From positions 620,001 through 684,000 of the forward strand of contig JAJTUP010000035.1 in NCBI GenBank assembly GCA_021399435.1: a DNA stretch of 64,000 bases, given 5' to 3'. Below, in pieces: positions 1 to 10,718 of the stretch. The notes under the pieces are model-generated. The model was not told the DNA's origin. It ran no database searches and was given only the letters and a program-made list of their open reading frames with translations. The translations under genes were made by a program, and so were the position numbers. Every line of letters begins with the position of its first letter. The stretch's first letter is position 1. The stretch comes from Diaporthe sp. PMI_573 (taxonomy: Eukaryota; Ascomycota; Sordariomycetes; Diaporthales; Diaporthaceae).

Positions 1-2
1 AG

Positions 3-242
3 AGCTCCATAATTCTGGCTCGCGCAGGAGCGAACAAGTCGCTTGAAGCTGCTGGGAGGAGACTCGGCCTTGACAAGGCTGTGACTGGGAATCCGTCTCA
101 GCAAGGGGAAGTGCCGCGGACAACTCTTGCATCGACGGTCGAGGCGTTGATAGGAGCTGTCTGGAAAGATTCGGGGAATAACTTTGACCAGGTGCAAGCG
201 GCAATTCGAGCTCTGGGTGTTTTTGAGGGAGGAGGGGAGTAG
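3..242 (+). CDS. C-terminal end of an RNase III-domain protein (5' end outside window)
   Basis: The reading frame is open from the window edge to a TAG at 240-242 and gives about 79 residues. The stretch with ASTVEALIGAVW matches the last helices of an RNase III domain, the conserved DTVEALIGA region near the catalytic acidic residues. An upstream NPSQ-G-VP segment is also typical of this fold. The family cleaves double-stranded RNA. Fungal single-domain members include mitochondrial ribosomal protein mL44-like and Rnt1-like proteins; the short C-terminus here, with no dsRNA-binding domain, favours a stand-alone RNase III-like protein. Start, introns and catalytic N-terminal half are not visible, so activity cannot be judged. 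Confidence 0.7.
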   Translation, partial: SSIILARAGANKSLEAAGRRLGLDKAVTGNPSQQGEVPRTTLASTVEALIGAVWKDSGNNFDQVQAAIRALGVFEGGGE

Positions 243-304
243 GGTAGCACGATGCCAGGGAATTAGTCTGAGCATTGCTGTCCCAGAGGGGCTGTTAAGT
301 AGGA

Positions 305-661
305 CTACTCTCTCACGGTCTGCGTATCGAGGCTGAGTCCTGTTTGCCGTGTTGTTGGAACCTTAGGAAAGGCAGTTGTCTGCCCTACTCTCGCGGGTAT
401 TGCGGCGCCAAGGTTTTGTACAAAGCCGAACACCTCGACGGGGCAGTTGGGCAACCGCTCGACGTACTCGACGTCGTCCACGTTGGCAATTTTCTCGCGG
501 TAGTAGGACGACTTTGCGCAGAGAAAGTTCTTCTGCAAGCCGAATGGAATCTCGTCTGGGCCAACCAGGATCACGACAAGCTCCGGGTGTGGCTCCAACC
601 ATGAGAAACCGATGGGATTAGGGACAGTGGTGGGCCCTGATGGGTTTGTCTGGCCAATCAT
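305..661 (-). pseudogene. Truncated BTB/POZ-domain protein (N-terminal part)
   Basis: The 118-residue frame contains the start of a fungal BTB domain: VVILVGPDEIPFGLQKNFLCAKSSYYREK, written here only as its motif order (VGP, FGLQKxFLCAKSxYYREK-like), followed by an acidic D-D-VE-V-LP-CPVEVFGFVQN segment. Family members continue here with the helical part of the BTB fold. This one switches after about residue 84 to unrelated sequence and a stop, so it looks truncated. BTB proteins mediate homo- or hetero-oligomerisation, often as Cul3 adaptors. It sits tail-to-tail with the RNase III gene. An alternative is that an intron begins at the break and exon 2 has been lost. Confidence 0.55.
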
Positions 662-866
662 ATTATTGTGATGCTCTCAAACGACGGAACCTATTGGATC
701 ATTGGGTAGATACGAAGATAAAAAAGGATTAACAAGGCCCGCAGTGTCATCCGAGGACATCTGCGCGTCCACGTGTCTCTGCTGCGGGGTAAGATCATGG
801 TTGGGGCTGATCCTACAAATATGGAGATGTCCTTGAGCCTACCGACACTGTTCGGGAATAGCGTCC

Positions 867-1296
867 ATGAGTCCTCATCTATGCATTCAGGAGGGTTGCT
901 GGAGTGTGGTTCAAGCCCGAACTTGGAACAGGAAGTTGGCCTTGGACTTCCTGACAATCCAGCCGATGTCAGCCGAGTGTAAGAGGTTATTTTCAGCTGC
1001 TGGCAAGATGGTCTCGGGGTTGCGTACAAACCTAGATGCTGAGATTATCGCCATTTGTCAGGTTTTACGCTCTTGGTACCGTGCTGGCATTAATCAAGGA
1101 CCTGGATCCATTGCTTAAATCGCACCTTAAAAGTAAGCTGGATGGCGGTTGTGGGACTCTAGGCGACGACGAGCTGGCGCTTGCTGAGTCAAAATGGCTA
1201 TTGGAGGGCGAGGATAGCGCCAGCGAGGTTGACGATTCATCACAGCAGCAACAGGCTGAAGAGTTAGTGTCAACCTCTGAAAGTGAGGCTGAATAG
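867..1296 (+). pseudogene. hAT transposase C-terminal dimerisation relic
   Basis: Translation of 867-1118 gives the hAT C-terminal signature: LDFLTIQPMSAECKRLFSA, then GKMVS, then a helix ending LRSWYRAG. This is the dimerisation region that follows the RNase H-like catalytic core in hAT transposases. A second frame (1036-1296) carries an acidic, Q/S-rich tail, so the relic is frameshifted. The BED finger and catalytic residues are missing. It is followed by subterminal repeats at 1325-1475, as expected for the right end of a hAT element. It cannot encode active transposase. Confidence 0.65.
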
Positions 1297-1319
1297 GCGT
1301 CGACGAGGTTGTGAATAGC

Positions 1320-1475
1320 CTCAAAAATCCACTTATAAATCCACTTATAAATCCACGTGTGTACATCCATTCCACTCCGGTCGAATATGTGCTACATCCA
1401 CTACGTAATTGCTAAAAAATCGTACATCCACTCTACTTGGTCCAAAAGTGGAGTGGATGTAGTGGTTCCGACCCT
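1320..1475. repeat. Subterminal short repeats at the end of the hAT relic
   Basis: The motif AATCCACTTAT occurs twice in tandem near 1328-1352. TACATCCAYT-type units then recur near 1371, 1392 and 1423, and an inverted copy GTGGATGTA lies near 1452. Clusters of short direct and inverted subterminal motifs are typical transposase-binding regions of hAT elements. The remaining stretch 1476-1890 shows no supported gene. Confidence 0.45.
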
Positions 1476-1897
1476 TGCTCCCACCCTCCAAGGACTTGGT
1501 TTCGCTGCCGAATGTGTGATGTTCCTTGCCTAATGTGTTGAACATTATGCTCTCGAGAATGTTGGGTATCAACAAGCCACTTATCTAATCCCGGCGTGAA
1601 ATCAATCCCCACTGTATATCCTCCTCTGCAATTAGCCCAATAAGCATACCGTCCTTTCTCGGTATCAAGTTGCCGTTCTCTACCAAGCATTTCACAATTT
1701 GCTGGGCGGAAATATCTTTATGGTCCTTCACAACAGACTTGGTAAACTTCCCCTTCTCCTGCTTTCCATTCGTCTCAGAATCGCCCAAAATACAATGGAT
1801 GTTCGGGCAAGTAATTCTGGACTTGTAATCCCAAAATGTACATTTTTTGTCTTTGTCTTCATGGCGTTCGTGAGGTGGAACTCCTTTTTTAGGCCTT

Positions 1898-2236
1898 TCA
1901 ACGCGGCTGGCGGAGGGCCTGCCTCCGCCTCATCTCCTGGAGCTCAGCGCCGCCCATGTGACGCACTGGGGCGGGGCGTGGTGATGTGGTGCCGGATTCG
2001 TAGCAGGAGACCGAGTGGGCGTCATCTTCGGTGAAGACGGGCTCTGAGAGGAAGAGAAGGTCCTCGTCCGAGATGTAGGATGTCGCTCGGTGCTCTTCGT
2101 TGCCGTGCTCGCCCAGCGAAAGCCGCCGTGGCCAGTTTGAAAATGCGCAGGACTCGTCGAGGTATGAGTTGTGATATGCACTGCGCCGCGACGGGATCTC
2201 CGTCGGCGACGAGGCGCTGTATGACCCGTAGGACAT
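1898..2236 (-). pseudogene. 5' part of a duplicated unknown gene (partner at 43.6 kb)
   Basis: The 112-residue ORF starts with an ATG at 2234-2236, is rich in Ser, Tyr and acidic residues, and is truncated after EEMRRR-QAL-like sequence. Residues from ATSYISDEDLLF to RHMGGAELQEMRR match the translated sequence at 43628-43972 almost residue for residue. That other copy lacks this N-terminus but carries a Lys/Arg-rich C-terminus. Together they show one ancestral protein, here lacking its C-terminal third. No known domain is recognised. The central YISDEDLLF-SEPVF motif looks like a conserved short linear region in an otherwise disordered protein. Confidence 0.5.
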
Positions 2237-2329
2237 TGTGAGAAGTCTGCTAGGTGTGGAGAGCGTGCTCTAACGCGGTATCTTGTGAGTCGGGGCTGAT
2301 AACCATGCATCTAGTGGTTTTTTGCTAAA

Positions 2330-3300
2330 CTGTATTTTAGTATTGTGGTGGTAACGACTGTGTATTCATTTTTCCTATGTTCTATGTTCTGGGGAAAAAG
2401 CGAGCCCCGATAGGGCACTCTGCTTGCTGCCGCAGTGTTAATCGGCTGCTTCTCTTGGCCCGCTCTAGCGACGATTTTCTGGCTCTGCCCTGCCTGTTGG
2501 TACTCAAGTCTCGTATTGTCGCTCTTCTCAGTACTACTTTTCTCATCAGAAGCTTTCGTCATCGCATCCATCAGAGAGTCCCCACAACAAACGGACTGGA
2601 AGAAGCAGCTGTCCATGTTCCTCGTTGTAAGGTGCAATGAAGTAGAGGATTGTTCGCCTGCCCTAGCAAACTCGTTCACTCCAACATGCGGCTCGGGGGT
2701 GAACCAAGAGGCCCTGACTGAAGTTGAAGTGAGATGGAATATGGTATTTACTTGGAAAGCTCAAATTATGCCTACTCGCCGAGCCGAAAGAAGATGTTCG
2801 GACCGCCCGCCAGCGGTCTGAGTTGTTGGAAGTGAAGATTGTCGGTCTCCTGCGCCCCGAGCCGTCGGTCAAAAGCGTCACGGACGCGCTCCCAGCCGGC
2901 CGTATGAAGCGACCGACGGGAAGGCACAGCAACGACAAGAGTTGAGCTCCAGACGGCTTTGGAAACACTTTCATAAAGTATAGTTATGGGAATAAGTATA
3001 AAAGGACGACGAGTTGTGTCTAGGGTGCAGCAGCGACCCCTGTGCCGGCAGGGGCGAAGGTGGCGGGGGAATCAGTTGCATGTCCATTAGGCCTCATCAT
3101 ATCAGACAGGTTGAGGTGGCCCAATTGTCCAGTAATACCGATCCCAACTGAGAGCAAAGCTTCAGGCGTCCGTATCAAAGATCCATCTCTCGACCGATCT
3201 CTGGACATCGCCTCAGCATGGCATTTTAGCAGTATGCGCTAGATGGGTTAATAATGGCTATTGACTTTAAAAGGCCCTGCTAGCTATGCCTGAATGTCGA
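2330..3300. other. Stretch without a convincing gene
   Basis: Several overlapping open frames exist. The plus-strand frame at 2435-2821 has a hydrophobic Trp/Leu-rich stretch resembling membrane helices and could be a scrap of a membrane-protein gene. Nothing in it is diagnostic. No promoter, RNA or repeat structure is evident. Confidence 0.3.
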
Positions 3301-3307
3301 TACAGCC

Positions 3308-3435
3308 ACAGTGGCGAGCGCCAAGCAACTCTAATGGCGGAAGCAATTGAAGAATACGGCATTGCGAAGCAAATCGGCTATCATACCGGCGATAAACGAT
3401 ACCTGTTTAAAGCATCTCTCACAAATGCTACAGCA
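3308..3435 (+). pseudogene. Short hAT transposase core relic
   Basis: One frame reads HSGERQATLMAEAIEEYGI followed by KQIGYHTGD and then a stop. This resembles the hAT catalytic-core block where a 'GI..KIGY...DNA' strand carries an acidic residue. Only about 45 residues survive, so the assignment rests on one motif. The region 3440-4290 downstream holds open frames with no recognised domain, including one at 3574-3945 that starts with GTG only. Confidence 0.4.
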
Positions 3436-4299
3436 TAAATACGGTATATGCTATTTAGAACGCTGATTAATAGGTAGTTGGTTAACTGAGTCTAGGTATC
3501 TTTCTATCTCAGCCAGCGTCGAATTCGATGCATCGCTCATATTATAAATCTCTCCCTTCAAGCCTTTCTCCTTGTGTCCTCGAAAGAAGCTTTACGCGCA
3601 GCACTTGCCGCTGCTACCAACGTAACTGGCGCCGAGATGTACGAACAATTCTACTTCACACTATATGATATATCCGCCAACGAGCCAGCATCGCGGTCTG
3701 AAGGTTCGGGACAGATGCGTGCATGGTGCCCATTGATTATAAGAAGACGCCATTCCGATGGGTCTGCCGGCGCCGTCGACGGCAGAAAGACTTTCCGAAG
3801 CCATTCGACTCAACCGGTATCTCAAGGTCACATTCGGCCTGGATGTGTTTGGACCGGCGACCTTGACTGCCCCTTGTTTTGCGCTCCTGGTGGCTGCGTC
3901 AAATATTCCGAAGTGTCTGTCTCTGATGTCGCTGAGCTTTTTTAGATTTCTGAATTGCCTGGATGGCTAGAAGGATTTTGTCTTCTTTATATGAAGAATA
4001 CATGTGTGGTTGTTGTTTTTTTGACATGTTAAATGTTTAAGTAGGTTTGTGCGTTGTACTCTACTACGGCAGGCTATAGGGGTCACTGTTGCAAAACCCC
4101 CAAAATCACCACGCAGGTGCCAAATTAGGTTAGAGACATATTCGCGCTGACCCGCAGTACATTGGCCTAGGTACCTCAGCTTGAATTTCTTGGTTTTTGC
4201 GAGTGACAGGGAAGATACAGTCGCCGCAGCGAGCCCGCAGCGGACCAGCAGATTGCATTTCTATTCTGTTCAAAGCGGCATTAAGCTTTATGCCCCTTC

Positions 4300-5257
4300 T
4301 CAATTGTCCTCATCCTCCTCTTCATCGTCTTCGCCTTGCTGAATGAGCTGCTAAACATTGAGTTAGTAGTTGCATTGCATCTGTTGATTTTGATCACACT
4401 TACAACCCAGAGCCGAGCAGCTCCGGCGATGGCCTCCAACGCTATAACCTTTCTCTCCTCGAGACTCTTCTCTAATACCTCCCCAAACGAATCCAAAGCA
4501 GGAGCTGGTACTGGAGCGGCAGGAGGAGCCGCACCACTACCGCAAGCTCGTAACTGCTGTGCGGCGCGCAGCGCAGCAGCGCGCCAGGCATCATCCGGAT
4601 CGTCATTCACGCCACTGAACTGCCGGTTCAGGTCCCAAAAGGCACGCACAGCAGCATGAGCCGCAGCGGGGACCTAGCAACGCAGATTGGTCAGTGGCTT
4701 GTTACCTGACAGAGCAGAGATGTCTTACCGGCCTGCATGTGTGGCCGGTCTTTGCACAGTCCCAGCACGCAGCACCTGTATCTACTCCGTGCATGTCAGC
4801 GTAGGAGGTGTACGGCCTTGGGAAACCAAGCATACTGTCTTGAGAGGCACATTCATGGCCGGGAGCCCTTGTGGCGCGAGTGACGCAGGGCCGGCACGGG
4901 AAGTGACGCACCGAACCACGGGGAGGGGCCTTCTTCGTCTGCTTCTTCTTCTGCTCGGACAGGCAAGTTAGCATCCGTCGCTTCGCATGAGGACTTACTG
5001 GATCGTACGGTAATCTTCGCCGCGGGTTTGCGGATACTGGGTTGGATCAATCTTCTGCTCCCCTTCACTGGGGCGTTCCGGCTACGAGAGTCCCCATCTG
5101 TCGTGCCAGCGGTCGTGGTCTCACTTACGACGACTGTATCGCCTGTGGACATGGCGCCGTCGTTGGCCACGAGACTTTCCACGGACATGATACAAAAGGG
5201 AAGGTGGAAAAGGGTTGGAAAGGATCTCCTGCCCCTGGTTTGGTGGGGTTCCACCAA
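4300..5257 (-). CDS. Cysteine-rich repeat-family protein, spliced, unknown function
   Basis: Three introns with fungal signals can be placed on the minus strand. The last is 4351-4403 (GTAAGT...CTAAC...TAG) and leads to a short acidic exon (4300-4350) ending in TGA. A middle one (about 4672-4727, GTAAGA...CTGAC...CTAG) joins ...HTCRP to VPAAAHAA...FWDLNRQ. The first, near 4962-5010, has a clear branch point and acceptor but an uncertain donor. The predicted protein has a basic K/Q stretch, a Cys-rich block (CRPCVT, then CWDCAKTGHTC) that could bind zinc, and an Ala-rich helical C-terminus. Such proteins recur as dispersed families in ascomycete genomes, but the role is unknown to me. The N-terminal boundary is a guess. 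Confidence 0.5.
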
Positions 5258-5413
5258 TCAGCAACTTGACGCTAAGCCCCTCCAGGTCAGTCACCGCTTC
5301 GGGCCAGCTGCAAAACCGCTGCGGACCAGTGCGGAAAGCCAGCCTCATCACACCCTTTTTGGCTGTCAGGACGAAGCAGATCGTCCACACTCTTTCGACC
5401 TCACCGCGCAAAC

Positions 5414-6727
5414 ATGGCACGTCCGCCCAACCCAATCGATGAATACCGCGACTATGTCACTCATCTCTACCTCAACGGCGTCTCGCGAAGCAGGATTCAG
5501 TACAAGCTTCGGAAGCATCATCGCGTCATCGTCAATCTCAGCACAATCTCTCGCCGAATCGCAAGCTGGCATCTCCCACGCCAACAAGCCCGTACCAAAG
5601 AGAGTCCAGAGCTTATAGAGGCCACCCGCGACCTGATATTCCGCGTTGGGCTTAGCGAGAAGCAGACATTGAGCGTTCTACAGAGACAGGGCTGGCCGAT
5701 CACGAAACGAGGTCTGAAGCGCATCAGGCTTCACCCAGACCGCCGCTGGGTGCGCAGGCTTAATAGCGATGAGGAGCGCCTTGCGTTGCTGGAGAAGACA
5801 GAGAAGGTTATTATCGAAATGACATGACGTTCCAATGCCATTTCCGGATATGGCAAAAGCCTCCTACAGCCTTATCTTCGCCAGCAAAGGCAGTTCTGGG
5901 TACCAAGAGATCCTCTCTTTGCGATGTACAAAATCATGTTCCCGAACGAGGTCGATATCCGGAAAAGGATGTTTCGGAGGAAGAAAGGACATTTTCTTGT
6001 CCCTGGTCCGAACTACCAGTGGTGCATTGATGGTCATGACATGCTCAAGGCGTACGGATTCGAGATATACACTGCAATCGACGCCTACTCGCGCAACATT
6101 ATCTGGTTTTATGTTGGCCACTCTGCTACAACTGCTTTGAGCGTTCTGAAGCAGTACTTGGCCGCATGCGACACATACGGCTTCCGGCCATGGTATCTGC
6201 AGGCAGACAGAGGTAGCGAGACGCCGCTAATCGCTGCAGCTCATTGGAATTTTGCTTTGGCGGCAGACGGACGGGTGGAGTGGAACGGGAAGGTTTTCCA
6301 GCAAGGGAAGCGCCTAAAGGATTCCTACAAGGCCGCACCGAGCACAAAGAATGTCAAGATCGAAAGTTGGTGGGAGCGCATGCTGCATGTATCTTCCCGG
6401 CAGTGGGTGGACTACTTTGGGGAGCTTGCCAGGGACGGGGACTTCGACGGCGATATGCTGGAGGATCAGATCGCCATCTATGCCGTCTTCGAAGATATAT
6501 TACGCCAAGAACTCTTCGACTTTGTGGAGGCGTGGAACATTCATCGGATCCGCCTTCAGAAGAACCGTCCGCACGTGGTCCACGGTCAGCCCTGGATGAA
6601 CTACCATTACCCGGACCCAGAGAAGGCATGCAACTGGGGGATCCCCATTAACCGCTCGGTTCTAGAGGGACTGCACAGACCACTGTCGAGTTCTGGGGTA
6701 TCCGAGACATGTGCATATACGCGATAA
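5414..6727 (+). pseudogene. DDE integrase-core transposase with one in-frame stop and truncated C-terminus
   Basis: The frame from ATG 5414 encodes an N-terminal helix-turn-helix-like region, hits TGA at 5825-5827, and continues in the same frame with conserved GYGKSLLQPYLRQQ sequence. The catalytic core follows: CIDGHDML gives the first Asp, LQADRGSET the second Asp, and KIESWWERM the Glu, so the DDE triad is present. This matches the fungal 'integrase core domain' family related to retroviral integrase and IS3-type transposases. The end diverges after NWGIPINRSVLEGL; family members are longer. One nonsense codon plus 3' loss makes it non-functional unless the stop is read through. No terminal repeats were found. 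Confidence 0.7.
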
Positions 6728-6882
6728 GTGCGATAGGGAGCTGCATAGCGCGGAGTCGATGGAGGTGCGAAGGGAATCGCCATGTCCGTGGCCAAGGTTT
6801 ATAGACCACGAAAACAGCCATGCGACTGGCTTCATCGGACGCAGAAACACCATCAAAACGCCTCGCTTGAACATTACACATC

Positions 6883-7748
6883 ATGGCTCCCGGCATCTTG
6901 GCTCCAGAGCCAACTTTCCACGTCACACCGATGACCAAGACGCCGAACGAGAAACACAACTTCGGCGCAGTCATTGACAACATTGATCTCGAGCAAATCA
7001 GTGGTACGTGCACACGACTAATGTTCTCATCAGATTATTGACCAGGCGACCCAGACTCCGAGGTCAAAGCATTATCCGATGCAATCTGGACCCACAAACT
7101 CGTGGTTGTGAGAGGCCAGCAACACCTCCCACCCCTCAAGCAGTGGGAACTAGTCACACGTTTTGACCCGAAAGCACCATTGGTGCACTCTCACGGCGAT
7201 GTGAAGACCTTCAACAAGCAAGGCGGTCTTCTCTCAGTAAGACGGCCTATCTCACATCCATCCCAGCGCGCAGCTAACGCATACCGTAGCGCGGCCGCGA
7301 TGTCTTTGGCATCCCAGGCGCTGAGAATGTTCGATTAATCGGAAAAGGGTACCAAGGCGAGGATCACTTCGGTCTGAAGGACAAAATCGTCCACAAAGAG
7401 CTTGCACACCTCTGGCACAACGACAAGCTCTCGGACGAGGACTTTAACATTGGCCATACGCGGTTTCAACGGTGGCACATTGATGCGCCGCTATATGCTC
7501 GAGAACCAGCCTGGTTCACAACCCTGCGCTGTTTCAAGAGGCCAATGGAACCCGAGCTTACGATTCACTGGGACGACGGAAGCGGCCAGACCATGAAGAC
7601 TGAGCCCGGACTGACCGCGTTCCTCAGTAATGTACAAGCATACGACCTCATGACAGAGGAAGAGAAGAAGATCGCGGATCATTCGTGGGTCGAGTATGCA
7701 CCTCATCCGTACCAGTGGATGGGCGATTGCAAGAACCTTGCACCCTGA
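6883..7748 (+). pseudogene. 2-oxoglutarate/Fe(II) dioxygenase (TauD/xanthine dioxygenase-like), 3'-truncated
   Basis: Three exons splice cleanly: 6883-7003, 7046-7236 and 7290-7748, with introns beginning GTACGT and GTAAGA. The product (about 256 residues) starts MAPGILAPEP, and carries HKLVVVRGQ, then NVRLIGKGYQGEDHFG, and RFQRWHIDAPLY, where H-x-D supplies two of the three iron ligands. Fungal homologues annotated as alpha-ketoglutarate-dependent xanthine dioxygenase continue with the distal His and the Arg that binds 2-oxoglutarate. Here translation stops at CKNLAP, so those residues are missing. The gene is therefore probably inactive, although the retained exons look undamaged. Confidence 0.65.
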
Positions 7749-8850
7749 GTTGATGATATATTCTTCCGCTCTCTTTGTGACGACGGGAGGTGGGACATCG
7801 TCTTCCCAAGAGAAACGTGGCTCATGCAAAGGGAGACAATACAAACGGGTGTCTGTAAGGCATGGAATTTAAATTAGGGACTGGCCCGCGTACGGTGACA
7901 GTACTACAGACACCTGTGTTATGTCGGACAAGTGAAGCGGTCTAAACTCTTCAGCTCGGCCCGCCATTGCTGTAGGCAGTCCACAATTGCCAGCGTTTCC
8001 TTGTCTGCAACTTGATAGTTTCGTTCGGCTGCCGTCAATTTTCTAGTGTGACTGAACTCGGAAAACCAACTTTTCCCTTAGCCACGCCAGGGCGTCTACC
8101 CCGTGGAAATGCTTTAGGAATTCCTGTAGGAATTCACGAAATCTCATGGGCTTACGGCCAACATAATCAGCCTGGAACAGGTTACCTTTAATGGTAGTGA
8201 GATCCATAATGGAAAATTGTATCCTGCATCGACTATATCGCAAGCGATGATCATCCCCGGCGGTATTACTATTTTGATGGAATAGATAGGCGCATTTCGG
8301 TCTGAAATGGTGGTGGGTATGATTGTAAGCGAGAGTTGTAGAGCAAAAGGGTTGATACCAAAGTCTATGCGCCATGCTTCCATTTTTGGTTCAGAGTCCC
8401 TGTCGCTTTCTTTGTCGTCTCTATATACTCCTCAACCCGGCCTTATACCGTGATCACTAGTGCCACTTGATGTATTTTATTGCCCATGCAATAGAAGTGA
8501 ATCATGTGAAGGCCCACATCCGAGGAAGCGGGTTGTTTATACCTTAAACTGCAGGTGTTTTGTCGGATGTGCCATATGCTAGCCTTTGTCCCAGTCATTA
8601 TATGGGGCTGGGAGACGATTGGTGACAAAACGGCGATCTAATTGAACCACGTAAATTCTAAAAGCAACACCCAGTGCTTGTTGTTAACGTTGATTTGGAG
8701 AGCAAAAGTACTACACTTGTGGCACGGGATTATCCATTCATTTGAGTCTTGACAGTCCCACGCGCCGCTGGACATAGTACTGATTTAAGAGCCAATGGAG
8801 GTAAAATACTCCCCGACAGTGCTCATAAGCTTATCATTAAGCTACTGTAC
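7749..8850. other. Intergenic stretch with a short repeat shared with 22.5 kb
   Basis: Bases about 8256-8340 closely match 22528-22612, the 3' end of the DUF3723-like gene. Both translate on the minus strand to a YNHxHHHF-x-KCAYLFHQ peptide. Minus-strand sequence at 8043-8250 continues with an open frame (MDLTTIKGNLFQADYVG...), so this may be a remnant of the same gene family's 3' end. The rest shows no supported gene. Confidence 0.45.
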
Positions 8851-8902
8851 TATAACGTGCGTGATAAGCGAGTCAGCCAGGCAAGCGAGTCAGCCACTTT
8901 CC
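8851..8902 (+). repeat. Left TIR of pogo-like element
   Basis: Starts at TA followed by TAACGTGCGTGATAAGCG and holds two direct copies of AAGCGAGTCAGCCA. It pairs with 10669-10720 with one G/A difference. Confidence 0.9.
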
Positions 8903-10718
8903 AACCCAACGCGCCTCCTTTAAACAAAACACCATCTCTTTCCACAACCAACAATGGAAACCACTTCGTACGAAGCCAGAATAAACTTGGCACTCAACGC
9001 TCTTCGAAATGACCCAAAACTTAGCAATCGAGCTGCAGCGAGGATCTACGACGTCAATAAGGATACCCTCCGTGACCGACGCGATGGTCGACCTGCACGG
9101 CGCGATATTCCAGCCAACTCACGCAAACTCACGGATTTAGAAGAGCAAACGATCGTACGATATATAATTGAGCTGTGTGCACGCGCATTCCATCCCCGGC
9201 TCGCGTACGTGGAAGATATGGCCAACCGACTGCTACGCGAACGCGACGCGCCCCCTGTTGGCGTACGATGGGCTCACAACTTTGTCAAACGCCAACCAGA
9301 GCTTCGTACGCGTTTTACGCGTAAATACGACTACCAAAGGGCCAGATGCGAAGATCCAAAGGTCATTCGCGAGTGGTTTGCACTCGTACGAAACACCAAG
9401 GCCAAATACGGCATCCTCGACGAAGATTCGTATAATTTCGACGAGACCGGCTTTATGATGGGCATCATCACACCCACCATGGTAGTTACTACCTCAGATG
9501 GCCGCGGTAGGGCTAAACAGGCCCAGCCTGGCAATCGTGAGTGGGCTACGGTTATCCAAGGGGTGAATGCTCTAGGTTGGGCTATTCCACCATTTATCAT
9601 CTTGGCTGGGCAATACCACCTTGCCAACTGGTATCAAGAGTGCGACCTTCCGACTACTTGGCGCATTGCAACGACCGATAATGGCTGGACTACAAACGTA
9701 GTAGGCCTTGATTGGATCAAACACTTCGATGAGCATACAGCATCTCGTACGAAGGGTATATACCGGCTATTAATCCTGGACGGCCACGATAGCCACCACT
9801 CCGAGGAATTTGAGACCTACTGCCAGGAACACAATATTATCACACTCTGTATGCCTCCGCATTCCTCACACCTACTCCAGCCATTAGATGTTGGCTGTTT
9901 TGGGCCGTTGAAGAAGGCATACAGCTACCAAATCGAGCAGCTAATGCGGATGAATATCACACACATCAGCAAGCTGGAGTTTCTCTGTGGGTTCAAAGCT
10001 GCGTTTATTGCTTCCATTACGGAAAACAACATCCAGGGTGGGTTTGCCGGAGCCGGCCTTATGCCGTACGACCCAGAGAGGGTGATATCTAAGCTGGATA
10101 TACGTATCAACACCCCAACACCCCCAGGCTCAAGGCCAGGTACAGCACTACCTTGGGTCTCACAAACACCACACAATACTCGAGAAGCCACCTCGCAGTC
10201 AGAGCTTATTAAAACCCGGATATCCAACCACCAGGGTAGCTCTCCAACGCCTATGCTAGCTGCTGTGGACCTTCTAGCTAAAGGTACGATGGCTGTAATG
10301 CACGAAGTGGCTCTTTTACGTAGCGAGGTTTCCGCATTACGCAAGGCCAATGAGGGGCTTAGTAAGAGACGGAGAGCCAAAAAAACACGTGTACGGCTTG
10401 GAGGATCACTTACCGTACAAGAAGCACTGGATTTACTAGATCAGAAGGACGTGGGTGGGCAAGGAATCCAGGAAACGCAACAAGATGGTAGTGGTGCAGG
10501 GGAGGCTCGTACGAAGATTCGGTGCTGTGGCGTATGCGGCAAGCCAGGCCATAATGCACGCACGTGCAAGGAGGCTGCAGAATCCTCTGATTCATCTGTT
10601 TGCGATTCAGTTATTGTAGTTTCCTAGTGTTGTGGTTGTGTAATTAAGGGTAGTTGTAGTAGGGTGGTGGAAAGTGGCTGACTCGCTTGTCTGGCTGACT
10701 CGCTTATCACGCACGTTA
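8853..10718 (+). mobile_element. Complete pogo/Fot-like element with 50-base-class TIRs and TA duplication
   Basis: Sequences at 8851-8902 and 10669-10720 are inverted repeats of 52 bases with a single mismatch. They include the flanking TA on each side (8851-8852, 10719-10720), as expected for Tc1/mariner-superfamily insertion at TA. Each TIR contains the 14-mer AAGCGAGTCAGCCA twice in tandem, giving four iterons. The 1,866-base element encloses one intact transposase gene, so the copy may be autonomous and recent. Confidence 0.9.
8954..10627 (+). CDS. pogo/Fot-like transposase, intact, 557 aa
   Basis: An uninterrupted ORF from ATG 8954. Residues 1-50 form a psq-type helix-turn-helix and 55-125 a CENP-B/Tc5-type DNA-binding domain. 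The DDE_1 catalytic core has Asp163 (NFDETGF), Asp276 (LILDGHDSHH) and Asp312 (LQPLDVGCFGPLK). The spacing of 35 residues between the last two is that of pogo transposases. A coiled-coil-like Leu/Glu segment and basic patch precede a C-terminal CCHC zinc knuckle (about 524-538, CCGVCGKPGHNARTC). The protein cuts and pastes the element at TA sites. There are no introns, stops or frameshifts, and all catalytic residues are present. Confidence 0.93.
   Translation: METTSYEARINLALNALRNDPKLSNRAAARIYDVNKDTLRDRRDGRPARRDIPANSRKLTDLEEQTIVRYIIELCARAFHPRLAYVEDMANRLLRERDAPPVGVRWAHNFVKRQPELRTRFTRKYDYQRARCEDPKVIREWFALVRNTKAKYGILDEDSYNFDETGFMMGIITPTMVVTTSDGRGRAKQAQPGNREWATVIQGVNALGWAIPPFIILAGQYHLANWYQECDLPTTWRIATTDNGWTTNVVGLDWIKHFDEHTASRTKGIYRLLILDGHDSHHSEEFETYCQEHNIITLCMPPHSSHLLQPLDVGCFGPLKKAYSYQIEQLMRMNITHISKLEFLCGFKAAFIASITENNIQGGFAGAGLMPYDPERVISKLDIRINTPTPPGSRPGTALPWVSQTPHNTREATSQSELIKTRISNHQGSSPTPMLAAVDLLAKGTMAVMHEVALLRSEVSALRKANEGLSKRRRAKKTRVRLGGSLTVQEALDLLDQKDVGGQGIQETQQDGSGAGEARTKIRCCGVCGKPGHNARTCKEAAESSDSSVCDSVIVVS

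Noticed and set aside
3574..3945. Protein-coding gene on the plus strand
   Set aside because: It starts only with GTG, which fungi rarely use, and shows no domain or splice pattern. I could not support it.
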